NCBI GenBank assembly: GCA_002327865.1
Contig: DCUQ01000003.1
Coordinates: 1-20,017 of the forward strand
From: Syntrophaceae bacterium UBA2210
GTDB lineage: Bacteria; Desulfobacterota; Syntrophia; Syntrophales; UBA2210
Reading direction: 5' to 3'
Length of the DNA: 20,017 nt
Shown here piece after piece: positions 1-7,177 of the stretch; within the stretch, counting starts at the first letter, position 1; each line of letters starts with the position of its first letter. The position numbers were made by a program, and so were the translations under genes. The notes beneath the pieces were generated by a model, which was given only the letters and a program-made list of their open reading frames with translations, had not been told where the DNA came from and searched no databases.

Positions 1-37
1 CCTAGTTTTAGGGGGTAAGGTCAGTAGCTATCTCAGC

Positions 38-457
38 TTATGGCAGCTTAACGGGGTGTCTGTTATTTCGGGGGAAGATCAGTTCTTCATGATGTGTTGT
101 TGGTTTCTGCTCTACTTCTATAACTTCACTTATGCTTGATGAACCAACTTGCCGATTTACAGCTCTTTCATCTGCTAAATCTCTTCTGAGAGTAACTCTT
201 GAAATCCATTCATCTCTATACTTTAGAACCAGTGGGGCATTTAGTTTTCTACCAAATCCGCCTTTCACTTGTGTGTCATTATGACAATGAAGACAGAGAA
301 CAGATAAGTTATCTATTGAGTTATTGCTTGGATCTTCATCAATATGATGTATTTGCACCACCTTACCCCTTTCTTGACAAATGCAACAAGTACTGTCTGA
401 ATTAAACATCACTTCAGCAGCAATATCAGCAGGAATTGGGGTTCTGATTTTTGTCAT
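38..457 (-). CDS. Small HNH-family endonuclease-like protein
   Basis: This 139-residue protein carries an HNH nuclease core. A first cysteine pair (C24, C27) precedes the H37-H38 pair in the stretch VVQIHHIDEDPSNNSIDNLS. A second zinc-type pair follows (C55, C58), with H59 and N60 directly after it. In HNH proteins the first His of the pair is the usual catalytic residue, the Asn lies between the strands, and the four Cys bind a structural zinc. The roughly 65 residues after the motif show no recognisable domain. The gene stands alone in an AT-richer stretch, with no methyltransferase or other defence partner visible. Its upstream side borders a repeat-rich region, so it may be an accessory or acquired gene; that is inference. 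No strong ribosome binding site precedes the ATG at 457. The biological role (restriction-like, homing or repair) cannot be read from the sequence. Confidence 0.8.
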   Translation of the reverse strand: MTKIRTPIPADIAAEVMFNSDSTCCICQERGKVVQIHHIDEDPSNNSIDNLSVLCLHCHNDTQVKGGFGRKLNAPLVLKYRDEWISRVTLRRDLADERAVNRQVGSSSISEVIEVEQKPTTHHEELIFPRNNRHPVKLP

Positions 458-996
458 AGCTCAACTGGAAACATAACCATTGATTACCAGGCAAACTTGC
501 CCTGATATGATGATATTGGCGGTATTTTCGGGCATATTTGCCTTGCCCTATTATCTTCAATGTTGCTATTGTTTTTAGCAAGTAAGGGATAAATAGGGAC
601 ACTTCCCCATTTTTCAATATTGTATCTCCGTTTCTACTCCATCATATAATCTTATAACCAAAAGGGTTGTCAACGGGAGCAAGTCTACTCTTGCCCATCA
701 AGAACTTGATCTTTTGTGGTCTTTCCTGTTCGTTCTCGGCAGTTTATTTTCTCCATAAAAACAGGGAAGCGTCCCTATTTATTAAACGGAAAAATATAAG
801 TATCTTCAAATATACAACGATATTAAGGAGTAGGTTCTTGATTGATGTTCTCCGAAATATCGGGATAATCAAGATTTGCGGAACAGGTTTTGATGAGTTT
901 AAGGAATTATGGGAAATGTGGAGTGATATGTCAAGAATAATCTATGATATAAGCAAAAGGAATTATTGAATGTTGCGAAAGATGTGTCGAGATTGA
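458..996. other. Gene-poor AT-rich stretch
   Basis: Apart from the inverted-repeat element at 591-780, I see nothing here that I can support. The longest plus-strand frame (667-969, about 100 codons) begins inside the repeat element, resembles no family I recognise and lacks a ribosome binding site. A 63-codon minus-strand frame also starts inside the left repeat end. Base composition is clearly AT-richer than in the helicase gene that follows. Confidence 0.4.
591..780. mobile_element. REPIN/MITE-like element with 24-bp inverted ends
   Basis: The segment 591-614 and the reverse complement of 757-780 match at 21 of 24 positions, so they form terminal inverted repeats around a 190-bp element. 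Each end contains its own tiny palindrome (GGGA-4 nt-TCCC). The interior has a second hairpin at 675-696 with the stem GCAAG/CTTGC (679-683 with 690-694), extended by GGG/CCC across one bulged base. Two palindromic units in inverted orientation around a spacer is the architecture of REPINs, which are spread in trans by RAYT transposases; MITEs are the alternative. No transposase gene lies in the window. The frames that cross it are short and look non-coding. Confidence 0.5.
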
Positions 997-1104
997 GATA
1001 TCAGGACGGGACCTGGCTTTCGGGGACGTCTTGTTTTTGCCGAACATTTTCTTCTTGAGGATGCGGAAATAAATGCGGTAAGAGCGAGAAGAAAAGGGAT
1101 GTAA
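997..1104 (+). pseudogene. Possible 3' remnant of a gene upstream of dinG
   Basis: Reading in the same frame as the helicase gene, codons 997-1101 give a peptide that looks coding. It contains FRGRLVFAEHFLLEDAEINA, ends in a basic tail RARRKGM, and stops with TAA at 1102-1104, 18 nt before the likely helicase start. An in-frame TGA at 994 closes it on the 5' side and the sequence before that is AT-rich and unlike it. It could be the last 35 codons of a gene whose 5' part was lost or replaced. I do not recognise the family, and chance openness over about 100 bp is quite possible. Confidence 0.25.
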
Positions 1105-1122
1105 GGGAAGCGGGAGGGCAAA

Positions 1123-2952
1123 CTGGATACGATATCATCGAGTTTCGACATACTGAAAAAGAAGTTCAAGGGGTATGAGGATCGTCCGGAGCAGTTGGAG
1201 ATGGCCCGTGAGATCCTGGATTCCCTGGTGGAGAAGCGCAATCTGCTGATCGAGGCGGGGACGGGTGTCGGGAAGTCTTTCGCCTATCTGATTCCCGCGA
1301 TACTTTCGGGCGAGAAGACGATCGTGTCCACTTCCTCTTTGGCCCTGCAAGATCAGCTTGTGAAGAAGGATCTCGTGTTTCTTCGAAAGGCGCTGCCGGA
1401 GAAGTTCTCGTTCGGTATTCTGAAGGGGAAGAACAACTATGTGTGTCTGAAGCGGGAACGGGAATACGGCGGGAGCGGCAAGTTCTATATACGGTTTCGC
1501 AAATGGCTGTCGGAGACCGAGACGGGAGAAAAGAGCGACATTCCCTTCACGCCTAAGTTCTGGCCGGAGGTCTGCGGCGATTCCCAGGATTGCGGAGGGC
1601 GGAACTGTCCTTTCTTCGGGCGCTGTTTTTATTACAGGCATTACCGCAGGCTCCACGCCAAGGACATACTCGTAGTCAACCATCACCTGCTGATATACGA
1701 TCTGCTTTCGGATTTCAGCCTGCTGCCGTTTCACAAACAATTGATAATCGACGAGGCTCCCGATATCGAGGATGTCATCTCGACCGTTCTCGGCAGTACC
1801 CTGAATTATTCAAGAACGGTCTGGCTGCTCTATCGGCTGAGGGGGTTGAAGGTGGTTGTCGATCATCTCTTTCCAAAGGTGGAAACATTTTTCAAAAAGA
1901 GCGATGTTCCGCCCTGGCCCTTGTGTCCCGTACCTGCGGATTTGAGGGAGAAACTGAGGCTGATGCGGGAGGATCTCGCGCTGACCAAAACGGTCGAGTC
2001 GCTGGAGAAACGCAGGAACGCCGAATCGGACGAAGAGCTGAAAGACAAGATAACGACGACCATCGGCTACATGCAATCGTTCGCGGCGGATATGGATGAT
2101 TTCATAGCGCAGGGCGACGGGGATAAGGTCTATTACGCCGAGAACTCGAACGGCGGCATGGAGCTGAAAAGCAGCCTGGTGGAATCGGGCAGTGCCTTCG
2201 AGAATCTTACGCGTATCTACGACAGCGTGATCATGACGTCCGCCACGCTGACGTCCGGCGACAACTTCTCCTTTCTGAAAAACAGGCTGCATATAGAGGA
2301 TTTCGGTGAAAAGGTTATCGGCTCTCCCTTCGATTACCGGACGCAGTCGCTATTGTATATCAACAGGGATCTTCCGAAGCCCGACAATGAAAACAGCGGC
2401 CCCTTCCAGAAGGAAAGCCTGAAGGTTATCGAGAAACTTATCGAGGCTTCCCGCGGCAGGGCGCTGGTGCTGTTTACCTCATACAGGAATCTTGGTTTCG
2501 TAGCAGAGAATGTGAAAATCAGTTATCCCTTCAAAAAGCAGGGGGATATGCCGCCGGCGAAACTGATCGAATGGTTCAAGGATACCCACGGATCAGTTCT
2601 GCTGGCCACGGCCACATTCTGGCAGGGGATCGACATCAGGGGTGACGATCTCAGCCTTGTGATAATCGTCAGGCTGCCGTTCAGTTCGCCGGGCGATCCG
2701 GTCTACCAGGAGCGGTGCAACCGGCTGGGGGGCAGGTGGTTCAGCGACCTGGCTCTTCCCCGCGCGACGCTGTTGCTGCGGCAGGGCTTTGGACGGCTTA
2801 TCAGGGGGAGTGACGAATACGGAGTGGTCGCCATCCTGGACACGCGGCTTGTAAGAAACTCTTATGGCGGGTATATTGTATCATCGCTGCCGCCTGCGGA
2901 AATAACTCACGATATCAGAGAGGTGGAGGCGTTTTTTGACAGTCGTGAATAA
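1123..2952 (+). CDS. dinG: DinG/YoaA-type ATP-dependent DNA helicase (XPD family, Fe-S)
   Basis: Superfamily 2 iron-sulfur helicase expected to unwind DNA 5' to 3' in repair or in resolving D-loops and R-loops. Counting from the TTG at 1195, it shows Walker A AGTGVGKS (21-28), four cluster cysteines C84, C133, C138 and C144 with the DinG-like x4 and x5 spacing, the DEAP (DEAH-type) box at 186-189, an SATLTS motif, and the motif VI stretch QGFGRLIR (530-537). The start is extended upstream because the codons before 1195 encode FKGYEDRPEQLEMA, which holds the R-x-x-Q Q-motif found ahead of Walker A in this family. The open frame begins after a TAA at 1102-1104 and has no ATG, GTG or TTG before 1195. 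The best candidate is CTG at 1123, five bases after the Shine-Dalgarno sequence GGAGG (1113-1117). That gives about 609 residues, a normal length. No LexA-type box is evident upstream. Confidence 0.9.
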   Translation: MDTISSSFDILKKKFKGYEDRPEQLEMAREILDSLVEKRNLLIEAGTGVGKSFAYLIPAILSGEKTIVSTSSLALQDQLVKKDLVFLRKALPEKFSFGILKGKNNYVCLKREREYGGSGKFYIRFRKWLSETETGEKSDIPFTPKFWPEVCGDSQDCGGRNCPFFGRCFYYRHYRRLHAKDILVVNHHLLIYDLLSDFSLLPFHKQLIIDEAPDIEDVISTVLGSTLNYSRTVWLLYRLRGLKVVVDHLFPKVETFFKKSDVPPWPLCPVPADLREKLRLMREDLALTKTVESLEKRRNAESDEELKDKITTTIGYMQSFAADMDDFIAQGDGDKVYYAENSNGGMELKSSLVESGSAFENLTRIYDSVIMTSATLTSGDNFSFLKNRLHIEDFGEKVIGSPFDYRTQSLLYINRDLPKPDNENSGPFQKESLKVIEKLIEASRGRALVLFTSYRNLGFVAENVKISYPFKKQGDMPPAKLIEWFKDTHGSVLLATATFWQGIDIRGDDLSLVIIVRLPFSSPGDPVYQERCNRLGGRWFSDLALPRATLLLRQGFGRLIRGSDEYGVVAILDTRLVRNSYGGYIVSSLPPAEITHDIREVEAFFDSRE

Positions 2953-2971
2953 TGATGGTCTTGTAAAAAGC

Positions 2972-3300
2972 CGTCACTCCGGTAGATCCCAGATTGATTC
3001 TGGGAAGGGTCCAGATGTCCCACAACTATTTGAAGAGACTGGATACCGGTTTTCACCGGTATGACGGCGTGGGAGGTTTTGTGGAAAGTCGTCACTCAGG
3101 TAGATCCCGGATCGAGTATGGTAGGAGTCCGGATGTTTCACAACTACTTGAAGAGACTGGATACCGGTTTCCACCGGTATGACGGTGTGGGAGGTTTTGT
3201 GGAAAGTCGTCACTCCGGTAGATCACGGATCGAGTTCGGGAAGGGTCCGGATGGTTCACAACTACTTGAAGAAACTGGATACCGGTTTTCACCGGTATGA
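2972..3300. repeat. 118-bp tandem repeat, about 2.8 copies
   Basis: Copies begin at 2972, 3090 and 3208, each with CGTCACTC, exactly 118 bp apart. Each carries a hairpin with an 8-bp perfect stem ATACCGGT/ACCGGTAT and a 4-nt loop (3043-3062, 3161-3180, 3279-3298). Copy 1 has an additional 6-bp hairpin at 2988-3004 (CCCAGA/TCTGGG). A fourth, isolated hairpin of the same kind lies at 3335-3350. Read on the minus strand the hairpin translates as VIPVKTGIQ-like peptides, a familiar artefact of this kind of dispersed intergenic repeat. I therefore treat the small open frames across 2907-3364 on both strands as non-coding. The block fills the gap between dinG and the acyl-CoA dehydrogenase gene. 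Confidence 0.85.
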
Positions 3301-3398
3301 CGAGTTGGTGTTCATGCCAATTCTGGATTCCGCCCCGGTTTTCACCGGTATGACGGATTATTAGTGCATCAATAATGAAAGATGAAAGGAGAACCGGG

Positions 3399-4646
3399 AT
3401 GTTTGATTATCTGCTTACCGAAGAACAGATAGGGATACGGGACGAGGCGCGTGATCTTGTCAAATGGGTTCCTCGACAGATGATTCTGGATATGGATAAG
3501 GATGAAATCAAATTTCCGAAGGAGTTTCTCCGGGAGGCCGGGCGCAGGAATCTCCTGGGGTGCCGCTATCCTAAAAAGTGGGGTGGCCGGGAGATGGACT
3601 GGGTGACGACCTGCGTGCTCATGGAAGAGATCGGAACGCTCGGGTACGAGTTCGCCTGCGTTTTCGGCGTGGGGGCGGAGCTTGTATGCGATGCCATTAT
3701 CCTGCACGGCACGGACGAGCAGAAGGAAAAGTACGTCAAGCCTCTTCTGAAGGGCGAGATTTTTGCAGCCGAGGGTCTAACCGAGCCGAGAGGCGGGTCG
3801 GATTTTTTCGGTGCCACGACCACGGCCGAAGACAAGGGTGATTATCTTCTGCTGAACGGGCAGAAGCGGTTTATCGTCGGCGGGGAAGGGGCTGATTTCT
3901 TCCTGCTTTACGCGAGGACCGATCCGGATGCCGCCAACCCGCAGGATGCCCTGTCGGCACTGATAGTTGAACGCGGGCCGGGGGTAGAGACAAAATATCA
4001 GTACGGCCTGATGGGGTGCCGCGGGGGAGGTACCGCGCGCCTGATATTCAAGGACGTCAAGGTGCCGAAGGAAAACGTGGTCGGAAGGCTTCACGGGGGT
4101 TACGACGTTTTCAATACGATGATGATACCCGAAAGGCTCGGCACGGCGGTAATGACCATCGGCGCGGCCCGGGCCGCCGTCGATATCGCCACCTCTTATA
4201 CATCTCGCAGAAAGGCGTTCGGGCAGGTTATCTCGCGGTTCCAGGGGGTGAGCTTCCAGGTGGCGGAAGCGGTCATGCTGCTGGACGCGGCCAGGGCTAT
4301 GGGATACGCGACGGCCCGCGCCGTGGACGCGGGTGTCGATATGAACCGTATCCGCCGTATGGTATCGGAATCGAAAAAATTCATAACGGAGTCTTGTCAG
4401 AAGGCCGTTCATAACGCCATGCAGGTTGTCGGGGGGATAGGATATACGAACATATTCCCGATAGAGCGTATATTCCGGGATGTCCGCCTCGCTTCCATAT
4501 GGACCGGCACCAGTGAGGTCATGTCCATGGTGGTGGCGCACGAATGGTACCGCGAGTTCCTGGCGAAGAAACAGGCGAACCTGGAGCGCGACTTCGAGGC
4601 AGATGCCGAAGAAGCCGATGCCGCCGATGAAAAGATATACGAGTAG
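3399..4646 (+). CDS. Acyl-CoA dehydrogenase family flavoprotein
   Basis: FAD-dependent enzyme of the acyl-CoA dehydrogenase family, 415 residues, expected to oxidise an acyl-CoA thioester at the alpha-beta bond and pass electrons to electron-transfer flavoprotein. Family marks include the N-terminal helical domain starting MFDYLLTEEQ, the central TEPRGGSDFFGA stretch, SRRKAFGQVISRFQGV in the C-terminal domain, and the C-terminal block VVGGIGYTNIFPIERIFRD. In the usual Y-E-G-T position it has W-T-G-T, so the glutamate base seen in short- and medium-chain enzymes is replaced by T369. E245 in PERL could serve, as the helix-G glutamate does in isovaleryl-CoA dehydrogenase. ATG 3399 is chosen over ATG 3375 because AAAGGAGA (3385-3392) lies six bases before it. 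The substrate cannot be told. No electron-transfer flavoprotein or CoA-ligase gene is adjacent. Confidence 0.9.
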   Translation: MFDYLLTEEQIGIRDEARDLVKWVPRQMILDMDKDEIKFPKEFLREAGRRNLLGCRYPKKWGGREMDWVTTCVLMEEIGTLGYEFACVFGVGAELVCDAIILHGTDEQKEKYVKPLLKGEIFAAEGLTEPRGGSDFFGATTTAEDKGDYLLLNGQKRFIVGGEGADFFLLYARTDPDAANPQDALSALIVERGPGVETKYQYGLMGCRGGGTARLIFKDVKVPKENVVGRLHGGYDVFNTMMIPERLGTAVMTIGAARAAVDIATSYTSRRKAFGQVISRFQGVSFQVAEAVMLLDAARAMGYATARAVDAGVDMNRIRRMVSESKKFITESCQKAVHNAMQVVGGIGYTNIFPIERIFRDVRLASIWTGTSEVMSMVVAHEWYREFLAKKQANLERDFEADAEEADAADEKIYE

Positions 4647-4697
4647 GGTTAGAGTTGCAGGGGCAGGGATAAGAAGACGGTAGACGTAAATATGAAT

Positions 4698-4739
4698 GGC
4701 CGGGGATCTCTGATGTCCGGCCGGTCTTGTTTTACTTTT
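4698..4739 (+). terminator. Probable intrinsic terminator between convergent genes
   Basis: GGCCGG (4698-4703) and CCGGCC (4717-4722) form a 6-bp GC stem with a 13-nt loop. They are followed by a T-rich stretch with runs of four and five T (TTTT then TTTTT, to 4739). It lies about 50 bp after the acyl-CoA dehydrogenase stop and just before the 3' end of the minus-strand Nudix gene. The T tract is interrupted and the loop is long, so strength is uncertain. Confidence 0.5.
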
Positions 4740-5562
4740 TCGTGTAGGGGTCCACTTTAAACGCGCGCCCGTCCGGCGCGTATTCCACCATTGTTTCGTC
4801 CTTGTCGATAATCACCCTGGTCATTGTGGTTTGCACCTTTTTCCCCTTCGTGGATCGTATGACGTCCTCGATCGTCTTATAGCCGGACAGTTCCTCCATG
4901 GTTATAAATGTCGGGAGCACCATCCCGAATGCCTCCTCGTGAAATTTCTTGAGCGCATCCCCCGGCGTTATCCAGATATACCTGGTGAGTTCGATATCGT
5001 CGTGCAGGGCTTCCTGGCCAGAGGGGGCTTCCGCCACGAAGAATCTCACATCGTAACGGATCGAGGAAGGTTCGGGTGTTATCCAGTGCGAAAAGTAGTG
5101 GAGCCTGTCGGCAGCGAGGATAAGCCTCTCGCTTCGCATGATGTCGTAGAAATCCGCCTTGCCTTCGTGAAGGAGCCGGCGGTGCGAAGCGAGTCTGTCC
5201 CGGAGAGGTTCTTCCGAATCGAGGGATACGACCGATTCGTCTTTTTTGTATGCCATGAGAAGGCCGACCTCCTCGAACGTTTCGCGGATTCCGGCGGTCC
5301 AAGCGCCGAGCGCATTCTCCGGCGACGAGATGTCGTCCAGGATACTCGTCGCGCGCTCCCTGTCCATGCCCGCGCAGAGCGTTTCCGTCTCCGGCAGGCA
5401 GTCCGCTTCAACGATTCCTCCGCCGGGGAAGACATACAGCCCCGGCAGAAACTTGCTTACGGGGCTTCTCAGCACCATCAGTACTTCGAACCCGGTGACG
5501 AAGGGGTCCGGGCTGTTTCTAAGGAGGATTATGGTTGCCGCGTCTTTCAGTTTAACCTGCAT
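4732..5562 (-). CDS. Nudix hydrolase, NUDT19/CoA-diphosphatase-like
   Basis: Protein of 276 residues with a Nudix fold. The opening KDAATIILLR leads to PGGG (46-49), and the catalytic half of the Nudix box, RETFEEVG, comes at 93-100 (R93, E94, E97, E98). The two halves are separated by about 45 extra residues compared with the classic 23-residue box. An insertion of this size is characteristic of the NUDT19 (RP2) group, whose studied members cleave CoA and acyl-CoA diphosphate bonds. Position beside an acyl-CoA dehydrogenase gene, in convergent orientation, fits CoA-ester metabolism but does not prove a link. The frame can also start at GTG 5586, adding eight residues; ATG 5562 directly precedes the conserved KDAAT. 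No good ribosome binding site is visible for either. Substrate assignment is inference. Confidence 0.85.
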   Translation of the reverse strand: MQVKLKDAATIILLRNSPDPFVTGFEVLMVLRSPVSKFLPGLYVFPGGGIVEADCLPETETLCAGMDRERATSILDDISSPENALGAWTAGIRETFEEVGLLMAYKKDESVVSLDSEEPLRDRLASHRRLLHEGKADFYDIMRSERLILAADRLHYFSHWITPEPSSIRYDVRFFVAEAPSGQEALHDDIELTRYIWITPGDALKKFHEEAFGMVLPTFITMEELSGYKTIEDVIRSTKGKKVQTTMTRVIIDKDETMVEYAPDGRAFKVDPYTKK

Positions 5563-5893
5563 GGGATAAGTTGTAATCCCAAACACAGTGTAATGTAAAG
5601 CGATTTATGACTCCGGCAACAATATATGTCAAAGCCGTTATTCCGCCCCGGCTTTTGACGGGGTGACGGGGCTGGATAGCCCCCGTACTTGATACGGTGG
5701 AATCCGGGAACTGCCTGATAACGCTGGATTCCGTGTCGTGCTTCGCGTGCACGGAATGACGAAAAAGGCATGTTCTATGAGGTTATGCAAGCCTCTTTAA
5801 TGGCCGCAGTAATATTACAATAGCACCTTGACCCTCGGCCCCTCGACCCCTTGACCCCTTGACCCCTTGACCCCTTGACCCCTATCTTTAATC
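5563..5893. repeat. Intergenic mosaic of hairpin repeats
   Basis: No gene is supported here. The stretch carries a series of hairpins: CCCCG/CGGGG at 5646-5663, CCGTA-CTTGA-TACGG at 5683-5697, and an 8-bp stem ATTCCGTG/CACGGAAT at 5728-5757. The end of the last hairpin, GGAATGACGAAAAA, recurs at about 12665-12678, which marks it as part of a dispersed family. The right end is the separate 8-bp tandem array next to the 3' end of the methyltransferase gene. Confidence 0.7.
5830..5884. repeat. 8-bp tandem repeat array (GACCCCTT)
   Basis: The unit GACCCCTT starts at 5845, 5853, 5861 and 5869, with a fifth copy at 5877 ending in A instead of the last T. It is preceded by degenerate units back to 5830. 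The array stops about 10 bp before the methyltransferase stop codon, so it falls in that gene's 3' untranslated region. The unit length is not a multiple of three and no frame across it appears coding. Confidence 0.85.
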
Positions 5894-7069
5894 TCATCTG
5901 TGCAGCGCGGCGACTACCTCGATATGCTGCGTCTGGGGGAACATGTCGACAGGCTGCAGTGCCTCAAGTTTGAACCCCCTGTCGACCAGGTACCCGATAT
6001 CGCGCGCCTGGGTGGCCGGGTTGCAGGAAACGTAGACGATTGTTCGCGGTTTCAGCGCGTCGATCCGCGCGAGGGTCTTTTTCTCGCAGCCGGTTCGAGG
6101 CGGGTCCACCAGTACAATGTCAGCGCGGTTTTTCTCTTTTATGAATCTTCCCAGCGTGTTCGAGACATTATCTCTGTAAAAGCGGGCATTGGTGATCCCG
6201 TACTTTCCGGCGTTGGCATTCGCCAGGTGGACGGATGTTCCGCTGATCTCCACCCCCGACACCGAATTGACACGCGGGGCGATGAAGAGTGAAAAGAGGC
6301 CGGAGCCGCAGTAGCAGTCCAGGACGTTGTCCGATTCCTTAAGGCCGCACATTGCGATAACTTGTGCGATCAGCGTTTCTACCAGGTTTATATTACCCTG
6401 GAAGAAACCGTCGTTCGCGACCTGCACCTCTTTGCCGTTCACTGTTCTCGTGATGTATTTCCCCGGAGGATAAGCGGTGTCTGACCAGAGAATGTATCGC
6501 CTGCGGAGCGGGATTCCGCCGGAGGCGAGTTTTTCCCGCAGCCTGCGGTATTCGCTGTTTATGGACTCGTGCACGATGTCGCATTGTTCAATATCGATCA
6601 GTTTCCCGCCGACCGTGTCCATGAAACCCAGGCTCAACTGCCCGTCGTCGTCCGGGGCGCAGTGGAATTCGGCTTTCCCCCTGTAGTTGTACGGCTGCGG
6701 GGACGGGATGATGGCCCGCACCGGCGGAGCCGGGATATGGGCTATTCTTTCGAAAGATTCGGCGACCTGTCTTTCTTTTATGCTCAGCTGGGCCGGATAC
6801 GATATGTGCTGGTACTGGCATCCTCCGCAGACGGAGTAACGGGGGCAGACAGGGGCGACCCTGTCGGGTGACGGTGTGATGATCTCCGTGATCTCGCCGA
6901 TGAGATAGTTTCTTTTTACCTCCGTGATCTTCGCTTCGACCGTATCTCCGGGAGCTGTGAAGGGGATAAAAACGACCAGATTATCGACCCGCCCGACGCC
7001 GTTGCCGCCGAAGGCGACGGTGCCGACATTTGTTCTGATGATGTCTCCTGTAGTGAGTTGTTTATCCAT
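5894..7069 (-). CDS. rlmD: 23S rRNA (uracil-5-)-methyltransferase, RumA/RlmD type
   Basis: Complete 391-residue RNA m5U methyltransferase with an iron-sulfur cluster. Residues 1-65 form a TRAM-like RNA-binding domain. Cluster cysteines are C75, C81 and C84 in CPRYSVCGGC plus C163 in EQCD, the same arrangement as E. coli RumA. The SAM motif VLDCYCGSGLFSLFIA follows. The catalytic nucleophile is C349 in YVSCNP and the general base is E384 in QHIEVVAAL. The uracil it modifies (1939 for RlmD, 747 for RlmC, both for RlmCD) cannot be told from the sequence. The frame stays open upstream to 8416, opposite the TraB-family gene, but the conserved domain starts at MDKQL. ATG 7069 has AAGGG upstream and shares a 108-bp divergent region with the next gene. 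Confidence 0.93.
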   Translation of the reverse strand: MDKQLTTGDIIRTNVGTVAFGGNGVGRVDNLVVFIPFTAPGDTVEAKITEVKRNYLIGEITEIITPSPDRVAPVCPRYSVCGGCQYQHISYPAQLSIKERQVAESFERIAHIPAPPVRAIIPSPQPYNYRGKAEFHCAPDDDGQLSLGFMDTVGGKLIDIEQCDIVHESINSEYRRLREKLASGGIPLRRRYILWSDTAYPPGKYITRTVNGKEVQVANDGFFQGNINLVETLIAQVIAMCGLKESDNVLDCYCGSGLFSLFIAPRVNSVSGVEISGTSVHLANANAGKYGITNARFYRDNVSNTLGRFIKEKNRADIVLVDPPRTGCEKKTLARIDALKPRTIVYVSCNPATQARDIGYLVDRGFKLEALQPVDMFPQTQHIEVVAALHR

Positions 7070-7177
7070 AACGGCCCTTATACATTGATGCGCAGGGTAA
7101 AACAAACCTTTATTTTTCTTTACAATCACGGTGAATATTGGTATCTCCTTGCTTCGTTTTTTTGAGTGAAGGATATT

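Noticed and set aside
38..457. HNH gene as part of a defence island
   Set aside because: No methyltransferase, helicase partner of restriction type, toxin-antitoxin pair or integrase lies next to it. The DinG helicase is a complete housekeeping-type protein 660 bp away on the other strand.
667..969. 100-codon plus-strand frame in the AT-rich left end
   Set aside because: It begins within the inverted-repeat element, has no ribosome binding site, and resembles no family I know.
970..1104. In-frame TGA at 994 as a selenocysteine codon in a small protein starting at ATG 970
   Set aside because: No recognisable selenoprotein context or SECIS-like hairpin directly after the TGA, and the part before it does not look coding.
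2907..3364. Several short open frames on both strands reading VIPVKTGIQ-like peptides
   Set aside because: They are translations of the 118-bp palindromic repeats, repeat with the same 118-bp period, and have no start signals.
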